Positions 26,335 through 35,636 of a stretch of DNA of 51,385 nt are shown here, piece by piece. The notes beneath the pieces were generated by a model that was given only the letters and a program-made list of their open reading frames with translations, was not told the origin of the DNA and made no database searches. This DNA comes from RFPI01 sp964398195 (GTDB lineage: Bacteria > Pseudomonadota > Gammaproteobacteria > Burkholderiales > Methylophilaceae). A program made the position numbers and the translations under genes. How positions within the stretch are numbered: position 1 is the first letter of the stretch; each line of letters starts with the position of its first letter. The DNA is taken from the NCBI GenBank assembly GCA_964398195.1, contig CAYNLW010000007.1, forward strand, positions 1-51,385, in the 5' to 3' direction.

Positions 26335-27740
26335 AGACTCACCCTCGCATGTTGTTGCGCCAACTGTTGCACCGCGCTGATAAATACTTGTGCACGATGC
26401 TGATAGTCTTTAAACATATCAAAGCTGGCACAAGCTGGCGACAGCAGCACGCAATCTTTGGGCTGCGCTAAATCAAACGCTAATCTGACTGCTTGCTCAA
26501 GACTGGCAGCGTGTTGCAGCACACATTCACTAGGCATCACAGCAGCAATCTGCTGCGCATCTCGGCCGATTAGCACCACACCGCGCGCACTGGCTTGTAG
26601 CGCAGGACGCAAGGGGCTGAAATCTTGACCTTTGCCATCGCCGCCGGCAATCAACACCACTTTGCCGCTAGCGGCTGGCTGGCTGGCATTGACAAAGCCA
26701 TATAAGGCAGCACAAGTCGCGCCTACATTGGTGCCTTTGGAATCATCATAAAAATCCACTTGATCTATATTGGCCACCCATTCCACCCGATGCGCCAGCC
26801 CTTTAAATTGACTGAGCGCTTGCGCGCACACTTGGTCGCTAATGCCGATGGCATGACATAAAGCCATGGCCGCCAGCGCGTTGGCAGCGTTATGCAAGCC
26901 GGCTAACTTTAATTCACTGAGCGGCATAATGGCTTGGCTGCCACGACATAAATAGCTGCCTTGTGGCAACTGTTGCAAGCCGTATTGATGCTCTTGTTCA
27001 GGCGCAGACAAAGCAAAACTGAATAAGCCTTGTCGCGTATCACGCATGGCCATACTGGCGGCATCATCGCGGTTTAACACTTGCACGCGGCTATGCAAAA
27101 AGATTCTTTGTTTAGCGGCGGCATAGCTGGCCATATCGCCATGTCTATCCAGATGGTCTTCTGACAGATTGAGCATAGCCGCCGCGTCTAAGCGCAACTG
27201 GCTAGTGCTTTCTAACTGGAAGCTGGAAAGCTCCAGCACAAACACCCCTTCTGTCCAACCCTGCTGCTCGGCTTGGCTAAGCGCGTCTAATACCGGCAAG
27301 CCAATATTGCCCGCCACCAAGGTAGGCAAGCCGCTGGCCTGACAGATAGCGCCTACCATGCTGGTCACGGTGGTTTTGCCGTTAGAGCCAGTAATGGCGA
27401 TTTTTTTGAAATGTGGCGGACAAACCAAGGCAAATAATTCCACATCGCCTAACACCTTGATGCCTTGCTGGCGCGCTTGTTGCACGATAGGCAAATCTAC
27501 TGGCAAGCCTGGACTAAGCACCAAGCAATCGATGTGCTGCAATAGGCTGGCGTTAAATTCGCCCAGATGAAAGCTGATTTGGCCATTTTCTTGTTGCAGG
27601 CTCTCTGCGCCGGGCGCATTTGGGCGTGAGTCAGCCACGCGCACTTGATAACCTTGCGCGTGCAACCAACGTGCAGCGGATAGGCCGGTTTGACCTAAAC
27701 CCAACACTAAGTAATGCTGAAATGGCAATGCATGATTCAT
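26331..27740 (-). CDS. murD: UDP-N-acetylmuramoylalanine--D-glutamate ligase
   Basis: 469-residue Mur ligase adding D-Glu to UDP-MurNAc-L-Ala. N-terminal YLVLGLGQTGLSAARWL, central ATP loop KKIAITGSNGKTTVTSMVGA, ELSSFQLEST, NLSEDHLDRHGDM, and C-terminal DFYDDSKGTNVGATCAAL. ATG 27740 overlaps the mraY stop by four bases (ATGA). No strong Shine-Dalgarno precedes it, so translation probably depends on coupling to mraY. Confidence 0.96.
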   Translation of the reverse strand: MNHALPFQHYLVLGLGQTGLSAARWLHAQGYQVRVADSRPNAPGAESLQQENGQISFHLGEFNASLLQHIDCLVLSPGLPVDLPIVQQARQQGIKVLGDVELFALVCPPHFKKIAITGSNGKTTVTSMVGAICQASGLPTLVAGNIGLPVLDALSQAEQQGWTEGVFVLELSSFQLESTSQLRLDAAAMLNLSEDHLDRHGDMASYAAAKQRIFLHSRVQVLNRDDAASMAMRDTRQGLFSFALSAPEQEHQYGLQQLPQGSYLCRGSQAIMPLSELKLAGLHNAANALAAMALCHAIGISDQVCAQALSQFKGLAHRVEWVANIDQVDFYDDSKGTNVGATCAALYGFVNASQPAASGKVVLIAGGDGKGQDFSPLRPALQASARGVVLIGRDAQQIAAVMPSECVLQHAASLEQAVRLAFDLAQPKDCVLLSPACASFDMFKDYQHRAQVFISAVQQLAQQHARVSL

Positions 27741-28840
27741 CGTATTTTTAAACTCGCAATTCCAACCAATACCAACATCATGGTGATAATCCAAAAACGC
27801 ACCACCACTTGCGTTTCTTTCCAGCCTTTTTGTTCATAGTGGTGATGCAAAGGCGCCATTAAAAAGATACGTCTGCCCTCACCAAATTTATGTTTGGTAT
27901 AGCGGAAATACATGACTTGTATAGCCACCGATAAGGTCTCTACCACAAATACCCCGCCCATAATAAACAGCACGATCTCTTGTCTGACCACCACCGCCAC
28001 CACGCCCAAGGCAGCGCCCAGCGCCAAGGCGCCGACATCGCCCATAAACACTTCGGCGGGATAGGCGTTAAACCATAAAAAGCCTAAGCCTGCGCCCACC
28101 ATGGCGGCACAAAATACCGCCAGTTCGCCGGCACCGGCGATATAGGGAATGCCTAAATATTTAGAAAACACCAAGTGGCCAGCGGCATAGGCAAACACCG
28201 CCAAGGCACCAGCGATCAGTACCGTAGGCATAATCGCCAAGCCATCTAAACCATCGGTCAGATTGACCGCATTGCTGCTGCCCACCACCACCAAATAAGT
28301 CAGCACAGCAAATGCCAGCGCGCTCATGGGGAACATCAGGTGTTTAAAAAACGGCACATATAAAGTGGTTTCGGCTGGGCTATTGGCGCTTAGCGCAAGG
28401 AATAGCGCAACGCCACCGCCCACTACGGACTGCCAGAAATATTTTTGTTTAGCGGATAAGCCTTTGGGATTGCGATGCACCACTTTGCGCCAGTCATCGA
28501 CAAAACCTATGATGCCGAAGCCCAAGGTACTGAGCAGCACCACCCAAATATAACGATTGCTTAAATCACCCCATAACAGAGTAGAAATGGCGATAGCGAC
28601 AATAATCAACGCACCGCCCATGGTCGGTGTGCCGGCTTTGACCAAGTGGGTTTTGGGGCCATCGTCGCGCACCGATTGACCGACTTTGTATTGAGTTAAT
28701 TTACGGATTAAGCCCGGCCCCACTAAAAAGGAAATCGCTAAGGCGGTCAGCGTGGCTAATACCGCACGCAAAGTGATGTAGTTAAATACATTAAAACCAT
28801 GCAAGGTCTCGGCAAGGTGTCTGGCTAGTATCAATAGCAT
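27737..28840 (-). CDS. mraY: Phospho-MurNAc-pentapeptide transferase
   Basis: 367-residue polytopic membrane enzyme that moves phospho-MurNAc-pentapeptide to undecaprenyl phosphate, forming lipid I. Signatures: KAGTPTMGGALII, the catalytic Asp pair in GFVDDWRKV, VNLTDGLDGLA, and the cytoplasmic MAPLHHHYEQKGWKE loop. About ten transmembrane helices. It overlaps murF by ten bases and murD by four. Confidence 0.97.
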   Translation of the reverse strand: MLLILARHLAETLHGFNVFNYITLRAVLATLTALAISFLVGPGLIRKLTQYKVGQSVRDDGPKTHLVKAGTPTMGGALIIVAIAISTLLWGDLSNRYIWVVLLSTLGFGIIGFVDDWRKVVHRNPKGLSAKQKYFWQSVVGGGVALFLALSANSPAETTLYVPFFKHLMFPMSALAFAVLTYLVVVGSSNAVNLTDGLDGLAIMPTVLIAGALAVFAYAAGHLVFSKYLGIPYIAGAGELAVFCAAMVGAGLGFLWFNAYPAEVFMGDVGALALGAALGVVAVVVRQEIVLFIMGGVFVVETLSVAIQVMYFRYTKHKFGEGRRIFLMAPLHHHYEQKGWKETQVVVRFWIITMMLVLVGIASLKIR

Positions 28841-30207
28841 GTGGTGTTCCCCTTTTCGCTTGCTGACTGCTGTTGTAATGCTTGCGTAACGCGCTCCATG
28901 CGGGCAGAGCGTGAACCTTTAATCAGAATCACATCGCCGGCTTGCATATAGGCTTGCAGCGCGGCTAGCAAATCTTCTAGTTGATCAAAATATTGCGCCT
29001 GTCCGGCAAATGCTTGGGTGGCAAATAAACTTAAATCGCCCAAGCCAAATAGCGCGTCTATGCCTTGTTGTTGGGCATAAGCGCCCACCTCTTGGTGCAG
29101 GCTTTGCGCCAATTCCCCTAACTCCGCCATATCGCCCATCACCAACACTTTGCGCCCAGCGCGTTTGCTCAGCACGTCAATCGCGGCTTTCATAGAGCTG
29201 GGATTGGCGTTATAGCTATCGTCGATTAATGTGCTGTGACAGATGCCAGCAATCTCACGCAAGCGACCGGATACCCCAGTAAATTGGCTTAAACCTTGCG
29301 CGATGGCGCTTAGGGGAATCTCTAGCGCAGTAGCTAAGGCGGTGGCGGCTAGCGCATTGGCGATATTGTGTTGGCCGGGCAAAGGCAAGGTAAAAGCGAC
29401 GCTGCCCGCTGGGGTATATAGCTGTATCTCACTGGCTTGTTCATGCAGGGCAAAATCGGCGCTGATATCAGCGGATTGATGCAAAGCAAACGTCAGTTGC
29501 TGATGCGCTTGGGTTTGCTTTAACCATTGCGCGGCAAATGCATCGTCTTGGTTAATCACCGCAATCCCGTTGGCTTTGAGCCCATCAAAAATCTCGCCCT
29601 TGGCATTGGCTATCGCCTGCAAAGAGCCTAGCAAGCCGATATGCGCGCTACCCACATTATTCACCAGCGCCACATCTGGCTTGGCCAGCATACTCATATA
29701 GTGAATTTCGCCGGGGTGATTCATGCCCATTTCTAATACCGCGTAGCGATGTTGCTGGCGCAAACGCAGCGCAGTGAGCGGCATACCCAAGTCATTATTT
29801 AAATTGCCTAGCGTGGCCAACACTTGCTCGGCATTGCCACAATGGGCGCTAAGAATACTGGCCAACATTTCTTTCACGCTGGTTTTGCCGTTGCTACCAG
29901 TGATGGCGGCAATCGGCACATTGAATTGGCTTAGCCAATAAGCGGTCAACTGCCCCAAGGCCAAGCGGGTATCGGCCACTTGCACAGCAGGCTGTGGTGC
30001 GCCGGGCTGGCTGACCAAAGCCGCCACCGCGCCTTGTTGCAGGCTGGCTTGAACAAAATCATGGCCATCAAAGCGCTCGCCTTGAATAGCGACAAACAGC
30101 TGACCCGCTTGGATTTGCCGGCTATCGATGCCCACGCTAGTGAACTCCACATCGGCGCCTTGCAGGCTGCCGTTTAGTATTTTGGCGAGTTGTGCTAAGC
30201 GCATCAT
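28831..30207 (-). CDS. murF: UDP-MurNAc-tripeptide--D-Ala-D-Ala ligase
   Basis: 458-residue Mur ligase joining D-Ala-D-Ala to the UDP-MurNAc tripeptide. N-terminal GIDSRQIQAGQLFVAIQGERFDG in two parts, ATP loop AITGSNGKTSVKEMLASIL, EMGMNHPGEIHYMS, NVGSAHIGLLGS, C-terminal IDDSYNANPSSMKAAIDVL and ILIKGSRSARMERV. ATG 30207 overlaps the murE TGA (ATGA); the adjacent ATG at 30204 is the alternative. Confidence 0.96.
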   Translation of the reverse strand: MMRLAQLAKILNGSLQGADVEFTSVGIDSRQIQAGQLFVAIQGERFDGHDFVQASLQQGAVAALVSQPGAPQPAVQVADTRLALGQLTAYWLSQFNVPIAAITGSNGKTSVKEMLASILSAHCGNAEQVLATLGNLNNDLGMPLTALRLRQQHRYAVLEMGMNHPGEIHYMSMLAKPDVALVNNVGSAHIGLLGSLQAIANAKGEIFDGLKANGIAVINQDDAFAAQWLKQTQAHQQLTFALHQSADISADFALHEQASEIQLYTPAGSVAFTLPLPGQHNIANALAATALATALEIPLSAIAQGLSQFTGVSGRLREIAGICHSTLIDDSYNANPSSMKAAIDVLSKRAGRKVLVMGDMAELGELAQSLHQEVGAYAQQQGIDALFGLGDLSLFATQAFAGQAQYFDQLEDLLAALQAYMQAGDVILIKGSRSARMERVTQALQQQSASEKGNTTCY

Positions 30208-31697
30208 GCTGACCACCCCGCCAAAGCCTGTGTCACACAGTGACTATCTGAATAAGCGTGGCGCACACCGGCGATTTCTTGATACGTCTCATGCCCTTTG
30301 CCGGCCACTAACACCACATCGCTAGCCTGCGCGCTGGTCACGGCAAACTGTATGGCTTGCTCACGCGCGGCAATCTTATGGCATTTGTCAGGACGCACTG
30401 CGCTGGCAATTTGCTCAATAATGCTTTGTGGGTCTTCGTCTCTGGGGTTGTCGCTAGTAATCACCACCACGTCTGCTAGTTGGTCTGCAATCTCGCCCAT
30501 CTGCGGACGTTTGCCTTGGTCGCGATTGCCACCACAGCCAAATACGCAAATCAATTTGCCTAAACATTGCCCACGCAAGGCCTGCAAGGCTTGTGATAGC
30601 GCATCTGGGGTATGCGCGTAATCCACCACCACCAATGGCTGACCCACGCCACCAAACTGTTGCATACGCCCCGGCACCGATTGCAGGGTGCTAATCACAT
30701 GGCTAGCGCTGGGCAAATCCACCCCAGAAATCAGCAAGCAAGACAGCACCGCTAATAAGTTATAAATATTGAACTGACCCACCACTTGCGCTCTTAACTC
30801 GACTTCGCCGTGTGGCGTAATCACTTGCAAATACATGCCTTGCGCTGACATCTCGCTATTCACCACGCGAATATCCGCCACCCAATCGCCGCTATGGGCG
30901 ATGCCATAGGTCAATACTGGCTTGCCTTGCTCACGCAACTGTTGCGCCCATTCACGTCCATAGGGGTCGTCGATATTTATAATGGCGCAACGCAGCGAGG
31001 GGAAATCGAATAATCGGCGCTTGGCTTGCGCATAGCTTTGCATATCGCCGTGATAGTCCAAGTGATCGCGGCTGAGATTGGTAAAGATGGCCACATCAAA
31101 CTGCACGCTATCCACGCGGTGTTGCGCCAAGCCATGCGAGGACACTTCCATACTCACTACCTCAGCGCCTTGCGCCAAGTAATCTGCCAGCCACGCCTGC
31201 AACATAATCGCATCTGGGGTGGTGTTGCCCGTGCTGGCTAAGCCGGCATGGTCTGCACTGGCTGGATGCAGCAAACCATGTCCCAAAGTGCCTATCAGCG
31301 CACAAGGGCGCTTGAGTGCAGCAAAGCATTGCGCAATCCAATGACTGCATGAGGTTTTGCCATTGGTGCCAGTGACCCCTATCAGCCACATGCTGCGTGA
31401 AGGGTGTTGGTAAAACTCGGCGGCGATATGTGCCACTTGTGCACGCAAATTGTCCACTGCTTGATGGGCAATCTGCTCGCCCACTGTGCCCAAACTATCC
31501 CAATCAAAACCATCGGCTTGATAGATCACCCCGCTAGCGCCGCGCTGTATGGCTTGTGCGATATAGTCGCGGCCGTCTTGCTGTTCGCCACGATAGGCGA
31601 CAAACAGATAGCCCGCCTGAATTTGCCGGCTATCAGCAGTGATGCCGGTGAAGTGGGCTTGTTGCCAAAGCGGAGTGAGCGTCGAATGATCAGTCAT
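30204..31697 (-). CDS. murE: UDP-MurNAc-tripeptide synthetase (meso-diaminopimelate-adding)
   Basis: 497-residue Mur ligase adding the third stem residue. ITADSRQIQAGYLFVAYRG, ATP loop GVTGTNGKTSCSHWIAQC, SSHGLAQHRVDSVQFD, NLSRDHLDYHGDM and VVDYAHTPDALSQAL are present. The TSDNPRDEDP motif is the signature of enzymes that use meso-diaminopimelate. ATG 31697 shares one base with the ftsI TGA; AAGGAG lies eight bases upstream. Confidence 0.96.
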   Translation of the reverse strand: MTDHSTLTPLWQQAHFTGITADSRQIQAGYLFVAYRGEQQDGRDYIAQAIQRGASGVIYQADGFDWDSLGTVGEQIAHQAVDNLRAQVAHIAAEFYQHPSRSMWLIGVTGTNGKTSCSHWIAQCFAALKRPCALIGTLGHGLLHPASADHAGLASTGNTTPDAIMLQAWLADYLAQGAEVVSMEVSSHGLAQHRVDSVQFDVAIFTNLSRDHLDYHGDMQSYAQAKRRLFDFPSLRCAIINIDDPYGREWAQQLREQGKPVLTYGIAHSGDWVADIRVVNSEMSAQGMYLQVITPHGEVELRAQVVGQFNIYNLLAVLSCLLISGVDLPSASHVISTLQSVPGRMQQFGGVGQPLVVVDYAHTPDALSQALQALRGQCLGKLICVFGCGGNRDQGKRPQMGEIADQLADVVVITSDNPRDEDPQSIIEQIASAVRPDKCHKIAAREQAIQFAVTSAQASDVVLVAGKGHETYQEIAGVRHAYSDSHCVTQALAGWSA

Positions 31698-33436
31698 CAC
31701 AAGGACTCCTTCACTTCACCACTATCGCCAGTGGGCAAAATCACATTGTCATTGGGCGCGTCTTGTTGCACACCCATCATGCGCAGCGTAGCGCCCATCA
31801 CCGCGCTAAATACTGGTGCTGCCACGGTGCCGCCGTAATATTCGGTGCCGCCTGGCTCATCTATCATCACCGCAACGATTAATTTGGGATTAGATGCCGG
31901 CGCCATGCCGACGAAAGAGGAAATATATTTGTCTTGATAGCCACCTATGCCGGGCTTATGCGCAGTACCGGTTTTACCTGCCACGCGATAACCCATCACT
32001 TGCGCTTTTACCGCCGTGCCGCCGGGCTGCACCACGGTCTCTAACATATCGCGCACGCTTCTCGCATGTTCTTGTGAGATCACTTGCTGGCCTACTTGCA
32101 CTTCTTTGCTTTTTAGCAAGGTCACAGGGCGCAGCTCGCCATCATTAGCAAAAATGGTATAAGCGCGCGCAAGCTGTAATAAGGTCACGCTAATGCCATT
32201 GCCATAGGACATGGTGGCCTGCTCTATCGGGCGCCAAGTTTTGTAATTGCGTAAGCGTCCGGATACTTCGCCGGGAAACTCCACGCGGGTCAGCGATCCA
32301 AAGCCCATTTGGCTAAGTTTGTTCCAAATATAGCTGGGCTCTAAGGACAAGATGATTTTGGTCGCGCCCACATTGGAAGATTTTTGCACTACACCCGCAA
32401 CTGTTAATACGCCGTAGTTATGCGTGTCATGAATGGTGGCAGGGCCGATTTTGTATATGCCCGGCGCAGTATCTAACTGTGTTTCTGGTCTAAATTTGCC
32501 TGATTCCAAACCGATCGCCACCGCGATAGGCTTCATGGTCGAGCCAGGTTCAAAGGTATCGGTAATGGCGCGGTTTCTGCTGCGACCTTTGATATTGCTA
32601 GGGTTGTTAGGGTTGTAGGAAGGCAGATTGACCATGGCCAAGATTTCCCCGCTCTTGGCATCCAACACCACGGCAGAACCCGCCGCGGCACGGTGCTTTT
32701 CCACCGCAGCGGCCAATTCGCGATAGGCGATATATTGAATTTTTCTATCGATAGAAAGCCGCAGATCTTTGCCGTTTTGCGGCATGGTGACGCCTTCTAA
32801 TTCCTCCACGATATGGCCTGCTCTATCTTTAAGCACGTGCAATCGACCGGGTTTGCCGGCCAGCCAAGCTTGGTATTTGTATTCCATGGCCTCTTGGCCT
32901 TTTTCGTCCACATCGGTAAAGCCCACCAAGTGCGCGGTCACTTCGCCGTCAGGGTAATAGCGACGATACTCTTGTTGGCTATGGATACCGGGTATGCCCA
33001 AGGCGAGGATTTCATTGGCGGATTCGGGGGAAATGCGACGTTTAAGATAGACAAAATCGCGCCCATTATCGGAGAGCTTTTTGTTTAATTCTTCTTCTTT
33101 CATCTGCAAGATATTGAGCAACTGTTGTCTCTGCTGCGGCGTCATTTTGCTATCCGCAGGATTTGCCCAGATAGCCGCCACCGGGGTACTAATCGCCAAA
33201 GGCTCGCCATTGCGGTCGCGAATCACGCCACGGTGGGCATTTAGTTTTAGATAGCGGGTATAACGTGCCTCGCCTTGTTGTTGATAAAAGCTACGATTCA
33301 CCATTTGCAAATACAAAGCTCTGCCCACCAGCACCAACATGCCGGAGATTAGCAAAATCAGCAGCACATGGCGGCGCCATTCAGGAAACCTGACGGCGGT
33401 CTGCGTTTTGGCTTTCATGGCTTGTGTAGGCTTCAT
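31697..33436 (-). CDS. ftsI: Septal peptidoglycan transpeptidase FtsI (PBP3)
   Basis: 579-residue class B penicillin-binding protein. A short cytoplasmic tail is followed by one transmembrane helix (about 24-44), the pedestal domain beginning YLKLNAHRGVIRDRNGEPLA, and the transpeptidase domain. Its active-site motifs are FEPGSTMKP (Ser299), the SSN in VVQKSSNVG, and VAGKTGTAHKPG. It crosslinks septal peptidoglycan in complex with FtsW. It is eight bases after ftsL and one base overlapped with murE. Confidence 0.97.
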   Translation of the reverse strand: MKPTQAMKAKTQTAVRFPEWRRHVLLILLISGMLVLVGRALYLQMVNRSFYQQQGEARYTRYLKLNAHRGVIRDRNGEPLAISTPVAAIWANPADSKMTPQQRQQLLNILQMKEEELNKKLSDNGRDFVYLKRRISPESANEILALGIPGIHSQQEYRRYYPDGEVTAHLVGFTDVDEKGQEAMEYKYQAWLAGKPGRLHVLKDRAGHIVEELEGVTMPQNGKDLRLSIDRKIQYIAYRELAAAVEKHRAAAGSAVVLDAKSGEILAMVNLPSYNPNNPSNIKGRSRNRAITDTFEPGSTMKPIAVAIGLESGKFRPETQLDTAPGIYKIGPATIHDTHNYGVLTVAGVVQKSSNVGATKIILSLEPSYIWNKLSQMGFGSLTRVEFPGEVSGRLRNYKTWRPIEQATMSYGNGISVTLLQLARAYTIFANDGELRPVTLLKSKEVQVGQQVISQEHARSVRDMLETVVQPGGTAVKAQVMGYRVAGKTGTAHKPGIGGYQDKYISSFVGMAPASNPKLIVAVMIDEPGGTEYYGGTVAAPVFSAVMGATLRMMGVQQDAPNDNVILPTGDSGEVKESL

Positions 33437-33444
33437 GCGCTTGC

Positions 33445-33714
33445 TTACTGTTGATTAATGGTGACGATTTGAATATGTTTGGTTTCCGGCACGCGCATAT
33501 GCAACATATCGCGTGCCACTTGTTCCAAACGGCTATGCATAGCCCAAGTGCTTTGTTCCAGTTGCAACTGGCCAAACTCCACGTCCAGCGACTTGGTGAT
33601 TTCTTTATGTTGTTGCAATTCCACAAACAACTTGCGCGCCTTGTGCTGCGAAGTCACCAAACCCATCGCGCAAGTGAGTAATACAAAAAACAAAATAAAA
33701 TTTAATTTGCTCAT
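33445..33714 (-). CDS. ftsL: Cell division protein FtsL
   Basis: 89-residue bitopic protein: one N-terminal transmembrane helix (residues 5-22, NFILFFVLLTCAMGLV), then a periplasmic heptad-rich coiled coil (about 25-75) of the kind that pairs with FtsB and FtsQ. Sequence similarity in this family is weak; the call relies on size, topology and the invariant position between rsmH and ftsI. Confidence 0.9.
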   Translation of the reverse strand: MSKLNFILFFVLLTCAMGLVTSQHKARKLFVELQQHKEITKSLDVEFGQLQLEQSTWAMHSRLEQVARDMLHMRVPETKHIQIVTINQQ

Positions 33715-33716
33715 GC

Positions 33717-34721
33717 TTAAGCCCTAGCCAACTTACCCAAGGGTTCAGCAGTGCGCTCAGCCACCCGCATCACCGCACTGCGACTGCGTGGATTGGCTTT
33801 GATTTCTTGCGCACTTGGTTTCACCGCCTTGCCCACCGCTTGCAATAAGGCTTTAGGCAAATCTTTGGCCAGCACAGGCATTTTGGCAGGCAAGTTATCG
33901 CGCATTTGATGCTCGCGAATAAAGTGCTTGACCATGCGGTCTTCCAAGGAATGGAAGCTAATCACCACCATGCGTCCATGTTGTGCCAAGGCTTGTAGGC
34001 ATTGCATTAACACTGCCGCCAACTCCTCGAGTTCTTGATTGAGATAAATCCGTATAGCTTGAAAGGTACGCGTCGCCGGATCTTGCCCTGGTTCAGTTTT
34101 GGGGACTGCCCCAGCCACGAGATTGGCGAGCTGGCGTGTTGTGAGCAGGTCCGTTCCCAGCGTGCGTTTCTCAACAATCGCCCTTGCAATCTGTTTAGCA
34201 AACCGTTCTTCACCATACGTTTTAATCACCTCAGCTATTGTTTGTTCACTTGCCTGCGCCAAAAACTGCGCCGCGGTTAATCCCTTGGTTTGGTCCATAC
34301 GCATATCTAGCGGACCATCGAAGCGAAAACTAAAGCCGCGCTGCGCCTCATCAATTTGCGGAGAGGAAATGCCCAAATCCAACAAAATGCCATCTACCTG
34401 CTTAATTTGTTGCGCCTCCAGCACGGCGGCTAATTCAGAAAAATGTGCGTGCAGCATGACAAAGCGCGGGTCATCTATATGACGTGCGGCTTCTACCGCA
34501 GCCAAATCACGATCTAGCGCAATCAGGCGACCCTGCTCGCCCAGCTGTTGCAAAATGGCGCGACTATGGCCGCCGCGACCAAAAGTGCAATCGACATACA
34601 CGCCATCGGCACGAATATTCAATGCTGCAACCGCTTCGTTTAACAACACGGTGATATGTGTTGATGCCGACAATTTCCCTACCAGTTGTGTTTGTTGTGG
34701 GGAGTGTGAGCCTTTGCTCAC
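33717..34721 (-). CDS. rsmH: 16S rRNA (cytosine-1402-N4)-methyltransferase
   Basis: 334-residue SAM-dependent methyltransferase acting on C1402 of 16S rRNA. N-terminal HITVLLNEAVAAL, VDCTFGRGGHSRAIL, LDLGISSPQIDEAQRGFSF in two parts, LDMRMD, and C-terminal VVISFHSLEDRMVKHF and NPRSRSAVMRVAER. The GTG at 34721 overlaps the mraZ TGA (GTGA), with AAGGAT upstream. The usual second gene of the dcw cluster. Confidence 0.97.
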   Translation of the reverse strand: MSKGSHSPQQTQLVGKLSASTHITVLLNEAVAALNIRADGVYVDCTFGRGGHSRAILQQLGEQGRLIALDRDLAAVEAARHIDDPRFVMLHAHFSELAAVLEAQQIKQVDGILLDLGISSPQIDEAQRGFSFRFDGPLDMRMDQTKGLTAAQFLAQASEQTIAEVIKTYGEERFAKQIARAIVEKRTLGTDLLTTRQLANLVAGAVPKTEPGQDPATRTFQAIRIYLNQELEELAAVLMQCLQALAQHGRMVVISFHSLEDRMVKHFIREHQMRDNLPAKMPVLAKDLPKALLQAVGKAVKPSAQEIKANPRSRSAVMRVAERTAEPLGKLARA

Positions 34722-35164
34722 AACGAGAATCCTTCTAATTCAGCGGGCAAGTTCAATTCGTCGCCTATCACGACTTGATCAAGTTGCTCGCGCCAAGCGG
34801 ATAAATTCCATAACTCAAAATGGCTACCCTGACCCACCAGCATGGCCTGCTTATCTAGTCCGGCGAAATCGCGTAATACTGGCGACACCAATAATCGACC
34901 CGCAGCGTCCATCACAATATCCTCGGCATAGCCCACCAATAGGCGCTGCAGCGCACTGGAGCGTTTGTCGAAAGAGGACAAAGACATTAACTTGGCTTGA
35001 ATTGGCTCCCATGCAGGAGCGGGATATAGCAATAAGCAGCGGTGCGGATGTGCGGTCAATACCAGTTGACCTGAGGAGAGAGAATTCAGGGCGTCACGAT
35101 GCTTGGCAGGTATAGCGACTCTGCCTTTTGCATCAAGATTCAATGATGAAGCACCACGAAACAT
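34718..35164 (-). CDS. mraZ: Transcriptional regulator MraZ
   Basis: 148-residue protein made of two AbrB-like swapped-hairpin repeats: FRGASSLNLDAKGRVAIPAK (residues 2-21) and IVMDAAGRLLVSPVLRDFAG (about 79-98), both with the DxxGR/RxxxP pattern. MraZ represses the dcw operon by binding repeated GTGGG boxes at its promoter; such boxes are present here (35324-35348). ATG 35164 (MFRGASS) is preferred over a start six codons upstream, with AAGGGTG just before it. First gene of the cluster. Confidence 0.97.
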   Translation of the reverse strand: MFRGASSLNLDAKGRVAIPAKHRDALNSLSSGQLVLTAHPHRCLLLYPAPAWEPIQAKLMSLSSFDKRSSALQRLLVGYAEDIVMDAAGRLLVSPVLRDFAGLDKQAMLVGQGSHFELWNLSAWREQLDQVVIGDELNLPAELEGFSL

Positions 35165-35187
35165 AAACACCCTTAATAACACCGCTT

Positions 35188-35266
35188 AAATAAAAAAGAG
35201 GGACACAGACCAAAAACGACTCACAAAAACCCTGTGGAGATGAGCGAATGCAGCTGACTATGTCCC
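35188..35266 (-). promoter_or_regulatory. Terminator-like hairpin in the mraZ/dcw leader
   Basis: On the minus strand GGGACATAG (35258-35266) pairs with CTGTGTCCC (35200-35208): nine pairs including one T-G wobble, with a 49-base apical region, followed at once by TCTTTTTTATTT (35188-35199). It lies between the predicted transcription start (about 35350) and the mraZ start codon (35164). The shape suits an intrinsic attenuator or a structured leader. The long loop makes the call uncertain. Confidence 0.45.
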
Positions 35267-35323
35267 CCTAAAAACCTTGTGATCCCCTAAGTGATGGATC
35301 TCCCTAATACTTGAAATGAGTTC

Positions 35324-35348
35324 CCCACAAAAACCCACTTTCACCCAC
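35324..35348 (-). promoter_or_regulatory. MraZ operator: three GTGGG boxes at 10-bp spacing
   Basis: Minus-strand GTGGG occurs at 35344-35348, 35334-35338 and 35324-35328, exactly 10 bp apart. This is the known arrangement of MraZ-binding direct repeats (one per helical turn). They start right after the predicted transcription start, where bound MraZ would block initiation or escape. Confidence 0.88.
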
Positions 35349-35356
35349 TTGTTGAC

Positions 35357-35385
35357 ACTATAGTTAAAAAAAAACCGATATGCAA
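35357..35385 (-). promoter_or_regulatory. Sigma70-type promoter of mraZ/dcw cluster
   Basis: Minus strand: -35 TTGCAT (35380-35385), 17-base spacer containing a T-run, -10 TATAGT (35357-35362). Start predicted near 35350, giving a leader of about 185 bases before mraZ. The rest of the 35165-35636 spacer shows the MraZ boxes, the leader hairpin, and no supportable gene. Confidence 0.75.
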
Positions 35386-35636
35386 GTATTTTTTGCGATT
35401 TTTCCTTTACAGGACAATGACTTAGCGAGCTTTGCTAAGAAAAAGACAAAACCCTTAAAAAATAATGGGATAGCCAATTTAATGAATGTGAAATATGAAG
35501 AAATTTTGACATTTAGCGGTCATTAAAATCACCACTAAATAATACAAATTAGAAATTTCGATTGTGGCGGGTAATGCAGATGAAGCTGAAGATTTGCAGT
35601 GAGATGGAGCAGTGCGCTGCTTAGACACAAAAGAAA

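Noticed and set aside
35352..35357. Plus-strand TTGACA near the mraZ promoter
   Set aside because: No suitable -10 at the right distance and no plus-strand gene downstream before rnpB, which is on the other strand.
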